Assembly: GCA_037903475.1 (NCBI GenBank)
Contig: JBAJFG010000446.1
Location: 496,001-560,000, forward strand
DNA from: Ancylostoma caninum
Lineage: Eukaryota > Nematoda > Chromadorea > Rhabditida > Ancylostomatidae
DNA length: 64,000 nucleotides
Direction of reading: 5' to 3'
Shown here: positions 48,231 through 63,200 of the stretch, piece by piece
Layout of the letters: the number at the start of each line of letters is the position of its first letter
How positions within the stretch are numbered: the stretch's first letter is position 1
Notes under the pieces: model-generated
Told to the model about the DNA's origin: nothing
What the model saw: the letters and a program-made list of their open reading frames with translations, nothing else
The model's database searches: none
Position numbers and translations under genes: made by a program

Positions 48231-51200
48231 ATGATCGGGTCATTGGTGCTTCTCCTAGCAACAATAGCCGTAATCCACGCGACTACATTATCTATCAATA
48301 ATGCTGTCAAGGGTATTTTTAACGTTCCCTTAAATTCTTCAATGTATCAACAACGACAGGTTTTTGAAGGTCAGCCAGTCATTTCTTGCGGCACTCGAGC
48401 GGTTTCAATCACCATTGAAACAGAAAAGGAGTTCTTCGGAAGCGTCTACGTTAAGGTTAGTGTACGTTCGGCGATTGAACCTACTCTTTAATCAGGCCAT
48501 CTTTGGTAAAGATTTTCTATGGATGTAACATCATTCCACAACCAAGCCCCAACATTTTTTGCCGAGTCGCCAAAGATCTATGCGGTCTAGCATTGTCTTG
48601 GAGGAACATTACTCCTTCGGGACTGCGAAGGTGTGATATATTTTGAAGTGCTTCCAAGGAACCACAACGTCAGTTCGGACATCTACTGTCGACAACTGAT
48701 CAAATTAGATGAAGCAATTTATTTGCGAGTCGCAAGGGAGTAGTATTCCACCAAGGCACCGCACACATCTTTGGCGACTCGGTAAAAATTACTGATGCTT
48801 GTTTGGGATTTGATCTTGCATCCACCGTAGAGCTCATCTGAGTGCCACTTATTTCCTTCGTTGCAGAACTGCTTGAATGAAAAAACCTTCACCGAAATGA
48901 GTGCATCAAATCTTACGTAGCCAAGTTTTTTGTTGAAAAAGACTAAAAGTTCTATGAGAGAATAGTTATGAGTTTACCAGAAGGATGACAAAAGGTAGTC
49001 GAACAAAATAGAAAGTATTGCATTGATTAATGCTCTTTCATTATGGGAAAATAATTTTTTTCGGCAACGCTCCGAAATCCGAATTACTTTCCCAAGGACC
49101 CAATATTTTTCATTAAATTTCGCTGGCATGTGTGCTATTATTATTATTATTTAATACGCCTCTTAAGGTGGACGTGAAAAAGGCAATGACATCACACATC
49201 TCAATCGAGTAACACCGAGTAAAGCAGAAATCTACTCATTGCACTAGTGGCACAGAAGCTCTTTAGAGACCCAATGTTTAAAAGAATAGTAATTCGGAGA
49301 AGTGCAGTTGTTCTTGGACCTGCATAAGAAATTTTCTCCGAACCACCTCTTGTTTTTGATGGAATTATCTTATAATACTCTTATAATACTACCAGTCTGG
49401 CCGTCCGGCTAACGCCGGACTTCCAGACTCCTATTGATGCTCGCTTCGCTCGCATACTGCACGTTGAAAGCAAACACAAAAGTGTAGATGGATTGATAAA
49501 ATCTGCATCCTTCCACGCAGTTCTATCGCTCTCCTGAGAAACTGATTCCATAGGTGGTGGCTTTCCCCCATATGAATGAAGTTATGCTCTTCCATATGAG
49601 CGAATTATATGGCCGCGAAGAACTGAGTGTAATCAATTTAGTGCAAATGTTATGTTGAAATGATTTAGGCTCAACTGGTTGTTGTGGTAATTCAAGTGAT
49701 AATACCGGTGTATATGAATGGAAAGGAAGGAGTGGTTCTTCTGCAAAGGAATGGGAAAAGAACACCGATACGAAAGGAAACAATGTACATCTGGACGATT
49801 TAGGTAGGAGGGTCCGCCGAAACAGGATTAGCTACCCCTCATGCAGGAATAGACCCGCCTAGCGAATTCCTATTACTTGTGGAAGCCGGCGCACTCTTAT
49901 CACATCGTTGGACCCGACTCCAGTCGTTTTTCCACTTTTGGACGCCAGCGCACCCTTATTACACCGTTGGACCCGACTCCAGGCGTTTCCCCACTTCTGT
50001 ACACCGGCGCGCCTTTATCACACCGTTGGACCCGAATCCAGGCGTTTTTCCACTTTTGGACGCCGGCGCACTCTTATCACATCGTTGGATCCGTCCTGAG
50101 GCGTTTCCCCACTTTTCGGCGCCGGCGCACCCTCCACACTGCGGTGCATTCACCGCTCTCCACTTCCCCATCCTTTAGAGCTTCTCTTCATTCTTTGAAC
50201 CTCACCACACCCGTCCCTATCATCTTGTTCACCTCGTAATCACCATCACTGGCCAATCAGGGAATTTCGTTTCTGACACACACACGTGACAGACGAAGTA
50301 AGCCCGTTATTATAAGTCATGATATCACATCGATTTTCACCATGCCACTCAGAATTTTATAAACAGTACAAACATCCCTTACCCTTCTTCATAATTCAAG
50401 GGTATGAATTTTGCATCATGAATTCCTTATCTTAGCAACCGGTACGTTTGAGAGATGATACTCTCCACATTTTATCACTATTTTCCTGGTGAAGTTATTT
50501 TGAACTTTTTCCAACATACGTATCTCCATTTTTCTATGTGGACAAAAAACGACAGAGCCAAATTCAAGTATGGGTCTGACGTATGACTTATAAGCTTTCA
50601 ACAGCACATATTTGTCTTTCAAACAGAGCCCTTTGAAGATCTGGTATGTGTAGATGACCGCCTTGCTACAGATCTGTGATGATAAGAGAAGTCCAAGTTG
50701 TTGTCATATCGAAAGCCTAGATCAACAACTTTATTGATTTCTTTCATATGACCTTGAATAATGTGTTTACTAGGAAGGACAAAACTACCTCAACGCATGT
50801 GTACGGTTTTTTTTTTCAGATGCTAAAGAAAGCTTCCATTTTAATGACCACTGTGCCTTTCAAAGGTGCTAGTATGAGCGTACCAGTATCGTTTTTAAGG
50901 AAAGTTCATGTTGAATTGCTGTAAAATATTCTAATGAAGTCATGACACATACATTGTAAATTACGATGAACGCTAACTCCAGAGCAAACAACTCCGTACC
51001 ACATCACCGTAATCTTCTACAACCAATTATCACTCGCACGAGTAGCCTCAAGCCATTTTGTCTTTTTGAACATGCGAAGAAAAGCTGCACTTGATTTAAA
51101 AGGTGCGATAACTCATTCTAGCACCTCATTACCCATCTTGTGCCAAAGATCACCTGTCCTTAACAGCGGCTTCGCATACAATATCTTGCTGAGACCTGGT

Positions 51201-54200
51201 GCGCGCGAATGGTATAGTGATGGTCATCATGATTCAGTGTTGTTCCTTTGCGGCCACATCACTTTATCATCACGCATTACCAGCGCGAGCTGATGCAAAG
51301 ACGGGAGCGTACGGACGCTGATGCAAAGACGGTGTAAGCTTGGAATGGTTTCATTCATCAGCGTGTGGAACTGTTACCGGCCTCCAAATGTTTCATTGAA
51401 AATATGAATGAAGCTGTATCGGGCAGCGCTACGCAATCGCTCTTGCACTAGCTCGCGCTATGGATGCGTGAAGACAGAGTGATATGGCCGAAAAGAAATC
51501 AACTTTGAATCAGAATGACCATGAGTATAATTGCCCCATAATCCATGCTGAGAAATTGAAGGAAGAATTAACTCTGACTCTGTCTCCGAAATATTAGATC
51601 AATCCAAGGGTCATACCAATTTTTTTCGTTTTTTTTAAATCTCTAGTTACAACACTATATTTCGGTGAAGGGTCTGTATGTTGCTCATAGAATCATCCCT
51701 TTCAAAAGAATTTCCCCATAATGCAAATACTGATATTGTGCTAACACCGTCAGCTCAACGGTATTTTAAAAGGCTAGTAGCAGGGGAATATTTTCTCCGT
51801 CTTGCGCTACGTTCTTGTAATTACAGGAGGTTTGCAAGAACGCCTTCCGGAAGGGTAACTTGAGCTTAGTATTTGTGGAACCTAGCTTGCCCCTTCCTGG
51901 TTACATCGCAAGCAATGATCAATTGTAGAAAGCGAACGGGAACGAGAAGTTAATAACGAAAACTTTTCCTTGTACAATGTGTCGTGTCCAAGAATTCAAA
52001 GGTTTTTTAAAGGGATTCTTCAACCATCCAGCATGTCGATTGAAGGGCAACTCGTCAACACTGATGACTATCGATGTGCCCGTGGCTTCAACATGTGGTA
52101 TGCGGAGGCGAAGAGTGGTAAGACCAGTGTGAATTTTCTCCTGCAAAGAATGCTCTCAAGAGCATACTTCATCTTCGTTCCCAAATCAGATAAGAACTTC
52201 TGACCGACTCAACTCAAAAATGTGATCAGCTTAGCCTTCAGGCAAGTCCTCGTGGTCTAGTCGTGGACACAACGGTCATTCTCATGTTTCATCCCATATT
52301 CATGACGCAAGTGGACAAAGCGTATCATATCCAGTGCAACTACATGGAAAGTAACAGAGAGGTTACACAAGCACTGGACGTCAGGTAGAGTGGCGGTCAA
52401 CATCGAGTAGCCAGGAAAAACCCGTAATATTGTAGTAGAGCATTTGTGTGCCAGAACTTTTCCATTAGCCAAAAGAGTCAGATCATATTCTACACAGGAA
52501 TGTGCGTAAGCACATAAATTACACCTCCTGGATATTTTTAATAAAAATAACTTTTTTCATATCCGCCTTCTCGACAATTTTGCAGGAATTATGTTTGTCC
52601 AAAGACTCGGCCCACCCTGTATCAGAAGGGTACCAGCCTTGATCTAGCTTTTGGTCTCAGGAATTTCCTCTGATATGTGAAAAACTGCAATCGCTCTAGC
52701 TTTTCGGTTATTTTGAAAAATTTTTGCAGCATGCAAAACCCAACGGAGCTACCACAAAGCGCACCCGTATTGGACGATAGGAAGGCTCCGATCTGCAGAT
52801 ATCAAGTAATATTGGAATTTTTCTCGTCTTGGCTGGGATTCATGAAACGATAATCAAGCAAACCAAGTATGACTAGAGTGATTGGTTATCGTATTGACTA
52901 CATAGTGCTGAGAGACACAGACGGCAAAAGTTGGTTTGCTAGCCTTGGTTTGCTTGGTTATCGTTTCATGAGTCCCAGCCCTGGAGGTCTTGGAGCTGAT
53001 GTATGTGCATATGTATGTGAGTACAATGAGATAGAAGATCTCCGAAGGTAGCTTATGTAGAGTATCCCCAGAATTCACCAGTTCAAAATGAATAAAAATG
53101 AACTGGCGATATAAGAGATAAGGATCGTGGAAATGATACGTATCGAATGACACGTTACATTGCCATGGATCGCTGCCAAATGGAGCTCATCGCCCGTACT
53201 CTCGACGATGTGCCCAAAATGATCTAGCGATGTGAGTGATAATGATAGTGGAAACGATGTTTATCGATCGTCACGCCCAATTTATTATCATTCCTCTTAC
53301 GTCTGGGTCTCCTCATTCACTTTATCCATGTGGCAATTGCCGGCGGTCGTGGCGATCGCGACGATGGCTGGCGAAGTCTGGGGATACTCATATAATTGCT
53401 AGAAGTAGAGGCACTACTTTCCGGGGAATGAAATGGATGATGGAAGTCTGATGCAACAATTTAGGTTCTCAGCAAAGATCAGAACGGATCTCCAGTGATG
53501 TTTGCAACGATCGGAGACATTGTCTATCACAAGTATGTTGTGACTTTGGATGCATCCGCCTCAATTTAATTAATGTTGTTCTTGATAACACAGAGTCTAT
53601 AGGATGAACTTCGAATATGCCAAGCATTCATTGAGGGCTTATTCTGTAGAAAGTGAAGCGGTGGTATGCTTGACTTGTAATGAGGCAACCCCAACAATTT
53701 GGAGCATTCAGAATCTTAGGAAACTTTCGGTGGATCAGGGCATCAATGTAGTACAAAAAGCTCAAAGAACATTTGATGGTGACATTCTTAAAAAGAATCA
53801 TCATTTCTCTATATATTGCAGAAAATTTGTGACTTTGTGCGTGCGTGTGCACACGCGCTACGATTGGTCAGTGATAGTGATTGTGAGATCATATAGAAGG
53901 CCAAAAACAAGTGTGGGGTGGTGGAGTGGAGTAGAGCGGTGTTCGAGAAGAAGGTCCGTTGATGTGCAACGGCTTCGTTGATGCAGAAGGGATGCGTCGG
54001 GAGTCCAAAATTGGGGAAACGTCTACAGATGGAACCAAATGTGTGATAAGGGTGCGCCGACGTTCAGAAGTGGGCAAACACCCAGAGACGGGTCCAACCG
54101 TGTGAAGAAACTGCGCTGGCTTCCAAAAGTGGGGAAACGTCTACAGATGGGGGCACCGGCACCCCAAATTAAGGAAGCGTCTACAGATAGATCCAACAGT

Positions 54201-57200
54201 GTGATATGGGTGCGCCGGCATCCTATATTACGGAAATGGCTCGAGACGGATCCAACCGTTTGATGAAGGTGTGCCGGCGTCAAAAGTGGGAAAACGTCTA
54301 CAGATCGGTCCAAACTTGGGATAAAGGCGTCCAAAAGTGGGGAAATGTCTACAGACGGGTCCAATAGCGTGAAAATGATGCGCCGGGGACAAAAGTGGGA
54401 AAAGGTCTACAGATGGGTCCAACAGTGTGACTGGAGTGTGTCGGCGTCCAAAACTGGGGAAACGCCTAGAAACGGGTCCCAGCGAGTGACAAGGTTACGC
54501 TGGCACTTAGAAAAGACAGTGGTTGAGAGAAGAACGTTGTGTAGCGGATCGACCGATATAGAGGGTCGTACCAGGCCCAGTAGTGAGAAAATGCTGTAAG
54601 TTAAGTCCATCTTTGTTCGGTCGGTTCACTGGCGCCCTGTGAACAATGAGAAAATATTAATCGTCAAATCCCAGGAATGATTAGAATACCCTCGACGTAA
54701 TTTCTCTACATCTCGTCCCTTCCCACCTTTAAATCCTCTCCTTTTTGTCTGGATACACACCGCAGCCTCTTTTAGTCAGACAAAAATGTCAGGACATGCG
54801 GAGGACGATAGCCCTCATTTCTTAAGGGAGTTCATTAGTCATGCGGTGAACGCCTGCTTCGGGATATGCGGAGGAGGTAGTCGAGGGATACAATCTAAGC
54901 CCGAAAAACCATCGGGACTTGCGGAGGATTTAGTCGGAAGGGGGGGGGGGTGCGACTTATCCCTGAACTTTGATAAAAGCCTCGGATGGGTGCGGAGGAA
55001 CATGGCAGGTAATCCGAGAACTCCCCGAGGTCAGACATAACGGAGCCGTGAGTTCTGCCTATTTTCCCACTACTTGTTGCTCTGCACTCCATATTTTTCC
55101 TATAATAACGTATAACACAATTTTCATAATCATAATCACTCTGGAAATTTCTCTTATAATAATGCTTATTTCTTATTGTCGTATTCACTGTAAAAATGGC
55201 ACTCATTGTTTAATTCTCTACAGTGTCTCTTTCACAATTTGAGCGGACTTCCTACTCAGAAAAGCATCTATTTTGGTTCCTGCCATAGAATATACCGCTT
55301 TGAACACTGTGTGTGCCCTTACAGCAACAGAGTCTTACCTCAGAAATCGTTTTAGAGGTTTTTATGGTGGGAAAATCAGTGTGAGCTGGCGTGAACGATG
55401 GTATACATGACAGACCTCAAAAAAGGTGACCTTGTTTCCATTTAGGAGGCTACCTCTGAATCAGCACTTCCTTATGTTGCTTGGAGAAATTACGGGTCAA
55501 CACCAGAACTGACTCAAACTTCAGATGTTGTCTATACGGATTCCAAGCCTCGCTGTTTCTAGACCAGCCTACGGGTTATGCCTGATAAGAATACGGATGT
55601 GAATTGTAGCCTGGCCAGGAAACGAGTGTTGCTCGAGAAAATCGAGAGCTGGAGCTTTTTAATACTTTTCTATAACGTCGAAAATTGCGCACTTTTGCAA
55701 TCAGAAAGATTTTCTCTATATTAACGTACAGATCGAAACCCAAATCGGTACTATCTGAAAATGGGTGGACGTTTCATGCACATTATGCAAATTTCCTCAC
55801 TGACCCACCCCTGAATGAGAGTTGAAAATTAGTTTGAATTAAAAAATTAATAAACAGTCAATGAGCCGATATTTTGACGCAAAATGTTCGTAATATTTGT
55901 GATCAGCGCATTAGAGAACCTCAGTGGGCATGTACTCACTATCCCCCGGTCAAAAACATAAAACTCGATAAAATGAGTGGTTTAACCCATAATTTTATAC
56001 GAAACTGTAGAAATAGTTGTGTTCAGCGTATCAAACAAAATAAAGATGTCGTATCGAACAACAATAGACATGTCACCAGCGATTTCAGGACAAAATTAAG
56101 CAAAAATCAATGAAATCGGTGTGAAGGGTAAAGCAGTCCATAGTTCTTGGCGGAAAGCGTGCCAAAATCTCCACAGGCCCTTGGGAGTTATGTATTCAAC
56201 GTTTAGTAGTGATTGGTCTAGAAAAAGCTCTGTAACAGTCTCTTCTCTTGGAAATGCACTGTAATAAAAACATTAGTGGATGCCTTAAGTAGTTCCTCGG
56301 TAGTGGGCACGGATGGAGCAGAGATAAAGCAGCGGACTGTGAAAAAATTGAAGAGCAATTGTAAGTGATCGGTAGGTCAGTTCGAAATCCTCGAACGATA
56401 GTGGAGGTGATAAGTTTTGTTCAAAAAACCCCATTTTGGAACATGCGGACGAGGGTACCTGGACTTACGGAGGACTAAATCGGGACTTGCGGTCTGTAAC
56501 AGACTGGGTGTCCTGACCAATCCCTCCGGGTGCCCTGCAGCAGTCCTATACATGTGTGCGCTACTTTGTCTGAATATATGTTGAAACTGACTCTTATCGC
56601 TTTTGATCGATCATAATAACCAAGGAAGGATAAAGCATTTCCTGTCGTCACGCCATGTTGAGTTGGCCACGTACAGTTGCAATTAGCTACTTCCATCACG
56701 AGAAAGATTGAACTGGGTTGAGAAACGCGGTAAGTTTTCATTTACTAGCCCAGTTTCACTTAAATGAAAGTAATGGAAAGCGACTGGATGCAAAATATAA
56801 GATTGTACAAGAAAAGCTTGGCATGGGCATGCTTCTATTACTAAGAAACACAGTTGAAGAAATGCGAGCGAAGCGCGCATTAGGGAAAGTCCGGCGTTAG
56901 CCGGGCGGCCAGAGTGGTATAAACATGTTGCGAAGCTTCTGGTAAGCATTATTTGCTGTCGCATAAAAGTTTCTATTTTCAGATGGACATGCGAATCCGA
57001 CGATAGTCTGCAGTATTGCATGACAGTGCATTCGTGCACTGCCGACGATGGGCAAGGCATTGGACAACAGATCATTGACGAGAAAGGGTAGAACACACAC
57101 CGTTGGAATGGAACACACTTGTCTCGTTTAGTATCAAAGCTAGCTGCGCTACGGTTTTCGTTCAATTCCAGATGCACTCTGGATAACTTTCTAATGAAAA

Positions 57201-60200
57201 ATCTTGACTACGGTGACAATCTAGTAGCTGGTCAAGAGGCTCACGTATTCAAGTTTGCTGACAAACCAACTATTTTCTTCGCATGTATGATACGTTTGGA
57301 GCTCAAGGAGGATGCAGCCAGCGCATGCATGGTGAGTGCCTGTGCATTGTGTTACCTAACAATTGCAGAAAAATAACAAAAATTGCTTGGATAGATACAA
57401 GAAAAATCTCAGTCCCATCAAGTACACTATCATTACCTGTTTCCAACTAATACATGGTGATGCTTTAATAATCTCTCAAGTTGAACGGCGTTGAGAAGGT
57501 GCATGAAAACATACTTCTAAAAGAACTCTATGAAAACCCTTAAATACACAGCCCACCTCAGACGCGTTTCTGAGATTTTCGTTCAAGAAGAATCGGGAAG
57601 TCCTAATCACAGTGGTAGTTGACTTCAAAAGCGCTGAAAACCCCTCCCTAGTTCAAACTTCTGGGGAGCATGTGAGAGGAGCAGTGGGGCGGGGTCAAAG
57701 TTGCACAACAGTGCGCGCCTGCTGAAGAAATCCGTACTCCTTTTGTTAGTTCCTCGCCATTCACTTCCTAGCAGGACTGGAGGTACGCTTCACTCGTGGC
57801 GTGATCGTCGGCAAAAGAATGGATATGCATCCTTGAAGGTAATGTGCCCTTTCACTGATTTCACCATAAAATCACACTGGAACGGTGAAAAATTATACGA
57901 AGTGTCGGAGCGCAACAATACTCTACATTCACATCAGCACATCAGTTAGTCAGCATTCGGTTTTCAAAAGAAAATCACTTAATCAATACAAAAATGGAAC
58001 ATGTATACCTGCATTGCATTCTTGCACAGCTTGGCTGGCACGCTGTAAGTAATAACCGCTTATAAACAGTAGACACCATGAGAAACATAGAAAGCCCACA
58101 AAACAACTACCAAAAACCCGTACGACGTGTACAGATTTGTTCGCAGTCACACCTTCAACTGAACTCGTCTGATTCCGTAGACTTTGGGCCAAAACAGCTG
58201 GGAAGGCATTGGAACGGTGGCCAACTTCAGTCCGCAATATCAGCGAAACAGTCGCGTCGCGTATGCTAGCACGCGTGGCACAAATCTAGCCCATCGCATC
58301 GTTTTAAAAAAAAAAAAGGACAGAAAAGACGACGCGTTGCGAGGGCGAATGCCAACTACCAAATGGAATAAATAAATGAAAGAATATCACATCGTGACCA
58401 CTGTTTTCGCATGCATCCATTCGGAACCCATCGCATTTGAACCGTTTGCTTGGTCGCGATGGTCACGTCGCGCCAAAGTGTATACATTGTCATTCACTGT
58501 CTGAAAGATTCAAACTTACCTGTAAATAATTGACTATAAGTCCGCTGCTTTATCTACTCGGTCATCCATCCTAATAGCCACGAACACTTTCAGTTAACGA
58601 ATCCCTTCATTCTCCATCACCTCGGTGCTCTATCGATACATACGGACCCGTGTTGAGTGTATGATAACTGGACGTTACCGATTTGGAAGAAAGGTGTCTT
58701 CAGCCTGGTTCCCTCCCACCGCAGCAATCTTCCATCTTTCTTCGAACCACCTAATCTGAAGTCGCAGCTATCATTTAACTGTAATTTCACTCCGTCGCGG
58801 TGCAACCGGACCTGCCTTCCGTACGACTATGGTTGTACCTGAGAGCGCTGGCGACCGGCTAAAGCTGCATCTGTAGTGCGGCGGTGTCCGATAAGATAGG
58901 AGTACTAAAGATGCATGTGGCTGTAGTTACAGTGCTGCGGATTCCGATCCGATCAGAAAACAAAAGATGCGTATTGATAATTGTCGTAGTCCGACGCGTC
59001 GAACTCCGACGGCGACGTCGGTTTCACTCGATCGCAATGATATGACTGCGTATGGGCATCGGGCCGCATCGGAGATGCTAGTGACTGCGATGCGACATGG
59101 GATTCTGCCGAATCTTTTCTCTTGTCTCCTTTCTCGCCGCCAAATTGCCTCATCTGTAGAGATAACATGCGTAATTCATCGCTCAAAGCATGCGATGCTA
59201 CAAGATTATGAAAGGCAACCACGGCCGTGCCGGTACCGTGACCTGACCTGTGTTAGGCGTCAATTATATTGCTGCGCGCTGAATGCACACACTGTGCGAG
59301 CCTTTATGGCATCGTCTAAAGTATTGCAGAGTCTTCCCAAACTTTACACAGAAGGGTTCTTTGCGGTGCTGATCTCGAAAATACCATCCGTTTTGTACCG
59401 TGGTCTTGTTTTTGTGCGGCTACTGTAGGAAATTGAGGGCAATGTCGACTTCGCACAATGATGTTGGTGACTGCGATCAACACCTGAAAATACGTTTGTG
59501 TACAGAGTGGTTTATGAGTTCTGGCTCCATACACAGAGTATACCACAATGATGTTTACACAGCGCTTTATCAACTCCAATATAATTAGCAGTGAGCACAA
59601 ATTTTCTCAAGGTAATGTACTCCTAGTCTCGAAATACTGTTCGCATTATTAATTAGCATTTAGAAGAGTTTGCTCATGTTTTCGTTCGCACACAACTCTA
59701 GGGGTCAAACTTGCTTCATGGCCACGTTTTGAGCATTGATGAAGCGTCACTCGGTGCGTTTCAATTAGAATCGAAAGCAGCAACATATCTCCTTTCCCCG
59801 AATGATGTGCATATGATGTTCAGCGTAACTTTAATGCTGCCAAACGCAAACCTAAAGAAATTCGCCATGACGTAACCTTTCCTCAAAAACTTGCTGACAT
59901 TTTTGAAGGCCGAACTGGAATGAGATCTCGCCGTAACCGTTAGATTTTTCAAGTGTTCGCTGTCTTCGAGAAAAGTCGCTCCGAGTAGTGATTCCCACTC
60001 AAACCCGACAGTGGTGTTCCGTGCCGCGCTGAAGCGCTCAAAGGAAGCGTGATGTACAAATATAGAGAATAGTGCTTTTCATTCCTTGCGCAATTGGAGC
60101 AACTTATAGGACAGGATTCATTATTTCGAACAATTTTGGATACTCTCTTTGTAAATCTCAGTGAATTTTTGATAATCTTTCACATCGTTTCTATGCTTTC

Positions 60201-63200
60201 CATGACTCGGTTAAACCAAAAAGTGACTGAAACTTCCACACGGAGGTTGATCTTTTCAGAATGTGCTACTGTGAAACGACTTCCACATAAAAGATTGGCT
60301 TTTGGCAAAGTCTGAACTGTTTGCAATGGATGATATCGAATCACACAGGAGAAAATTCAAGAAGAAGATTCAATTTCAGACGCTGATAACATTTAGCAAC
60401 ATCATTTAGCATGACGCTGTCATTATCGCGCCGGAATCGACATTCCCCTCAGTTTCGTTCAGTAGCTGCACAAAAACGAGATCATTGTACAAAACGGATG
60501 CTATTTTCGAGATCGGCACCTCAAAGAACCCCTCTGTCTGAAATTTGGGAGGATACTTTAGACGATGCGGTAAAGGCTCGCGCAAAGTGTGCAGCCAGCA
60601 CGCAGCAATATAATTAACACCTAACATAGATCAGGTTACGGTGCCGGCGCGGTCGTGGCTGCCTTCAATAATTTTGTTGCTACGCGAAACCATGGAATTT
60701 CGGGACTATAAGATAAGCCATGAAGCGTCGTTCCAATTTCGCCTCCGACGGTCGCAGGCCATGTTGCGAGCTGGAGTCCGACGTATTACAAATTCAGCTT
60801 AACAAACCCAGCCCACAGATATGGCATTCGGGAGGCCGGCTGACAAGCACCACCCACAAATATGCTACACCCACAAATAAGTCACACGGGTAGCCTGCTA
60901 AGCCTAAACGCGCACGCGGGAGGCCTGCTAGAATTGCTCGAGTAGAAGTGTTGTTTTCGTTCCGGGCAAGTTGCGTAATTTGACTTTATTCATAACGTTC
61001 ATTCTAGAACATTTGTGAACGACTCGCTTTGCAGCACTCATCCGACCATTGTTCAACCAATTCACACCGCTCACAACCGATCGAGACTCCCTACCGCATT
61101 GATCGAGTTCAGTCTAGTGATTTCCCAAAACCACTACCAACCTTGATGCACGACGGGATAAGTTTTAATGTACTTTCTACAGACCTGTGTTTTATGGGAC
61201 TTAACTGCGACTCTCTTTTCAGAGTGAAGCGCTATTGAGCGTTTGCATACAAATAGAATTTATCTTAGAGGTTAGATAGGTTCATCTACTAACAGAGAAG
61301 CGAAGCGACATTTATTTGTTCAAAGAAAAAAGATACTGACGATCTGTCTTGAATGAAATTGCAGGAATAATCTTCGATTCTCCCACCACTGAATTCGAAG
61401 GGGGAATCATTGTCTTGATTGAATGGCACGCAGAGAATGGTCTTCAATATTTTCACAACAACAAGTTTATCAAGGGAATGTTCAGTATCGAAGTCGAAAC
61501 CTTATTCCCTGTTACAGGAGTGTCACAATTATTGAGTCACATGAAATAAGTCCTTGAAAGATATACGTATATGCTTCCCCGAAAGTAACTTCGGAACTAT
61601 TTTTGTACCCATCGGTTGCAATAGAGAATGACTTGCCTTTTGCTGCCATCCCACTGGCAGGATCACAGCAGGTCAAACGCCCAGCTAACAGCGGATTACT
61701 GGCATCAACTCCGTCACTTTTGCATTTGTCGTGCAGGTGTCATGGGATAGAAACATTGTGATGCTGCGCTCCAAACGAGCGAATGTCTTAGAAGTTCCTG
61801 AAGGCTTATCTCTTCTCCTCGTAGAACATACATCGACGCACGTTGCACATAGTTGCGCCACATCGGTAATACTCCCCGTAGCCACCTTGTGGCTGGTTTC
61901 GCAACAAGGAGAATCACTTCGGGTGAAAGTGAGTACCTTGTGCCCGCTGGTGTATGGTATTCATTCGAAAACGACATGTTTTTGGAGTGCTGCGTTCTTA
62001 ACAGTATCGTTTCGGTGCGTCAGTATTTATGACGCCCTAGATAATCCCTAGTTTTCGCAATCGGAAACAACGCTGTTGAGATTTTCAGGTGGATCACGGA
62101 GGCAACGATGATATGATGGATGCTGACACCGATAAAATCGAGTACCAGTAAGAATGTTAATTGTTTACGCTCACTTTGATTCTGGCATTCATTCAAAACC
62201 GCAGAGGTTTCCTTCAGGAAGTGACTATTGAAACACCACTCTGATGTTCATTGGCGATACATTTGGCGAGGTTTGTTTGGCAACCTCGCAGACGAGCTTC
62301 CCAAATACCTAAGCAAACGAAGCCCGTCAAATGCATTGCCGATTAGGAAATCTCGTAAAATGTATTGCCAAACAAAACTCGTCAAATGTGTCGCCAAGCA
62401 AAACTTGCCAATTGTATCGACAAACAAAAGGGTTATCAACCGTGCAAAAATTTCGACATCATCAGAAATGATTCCAATCTATGGAGTCCGCTGCCTTACC
62501 AATTGAGTCATCCGGATTGACACCGCCGATGGTTAAGCCTCCAACTAAGAAAGAGATGAAAGCGTTATCAAAAGACCCGTAAAATGTATCGCCAACAGAT
62601 TCGCTTACCTTTTGTATCGCCAAAAAGGCTCCTCACTCATTCTCTCGTAAAATGTCTCGCCAAGCAAAATTTTAACCCGTAAAATGTATTGCCAAATACA
62701 TTTGCCAAATGTATCGCTACCAAACATCGGAACAATACCTGGTGTTCTGGCTTCACTTTTTGAATGAGAAGTTTAGGGAACTAGTGGCTTGACTGTGATC
62801 AGCTGAGAAATCAGCTCATATTGAGCTTAGAATTAACTGAATATTGTTTGTTGAGCTAAAGATACGTACTCCTCACGGTTCAAAGAATCTGAAAAGACCT
62901 TAATTTCGTCCTTCTTCGGATGCTGGCACTTTGATATTCTTTTGGATATGGCCATGTCATGCCAGGTGTTTTTGGATATTGAGCCATCTCTCAGCAAAGT
63001 AATAAAATTGTTTCACTAGTTCTTGATTAGTAGTTCATAATTCTAATTTGAGCTTTCCCACTTGGCCATAATCAGATTAGGAGTCCTGTCTTGAACGTTA
63101 CAAATTCCATCAACAGATCGGAAGAACATTGAATTTTAGGTTTATTCGCTCACAGCGTGACACTCACCACACATATGAAGTTGATGTATCCGCTCCTTCT

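Noticed and set aside
52592..52622. Sequence CCAAAGACTCGGCCCACCCT resembling a transposon end
   Set aside because: Only one end is visible and no inverted partner or duplication was found nearby.
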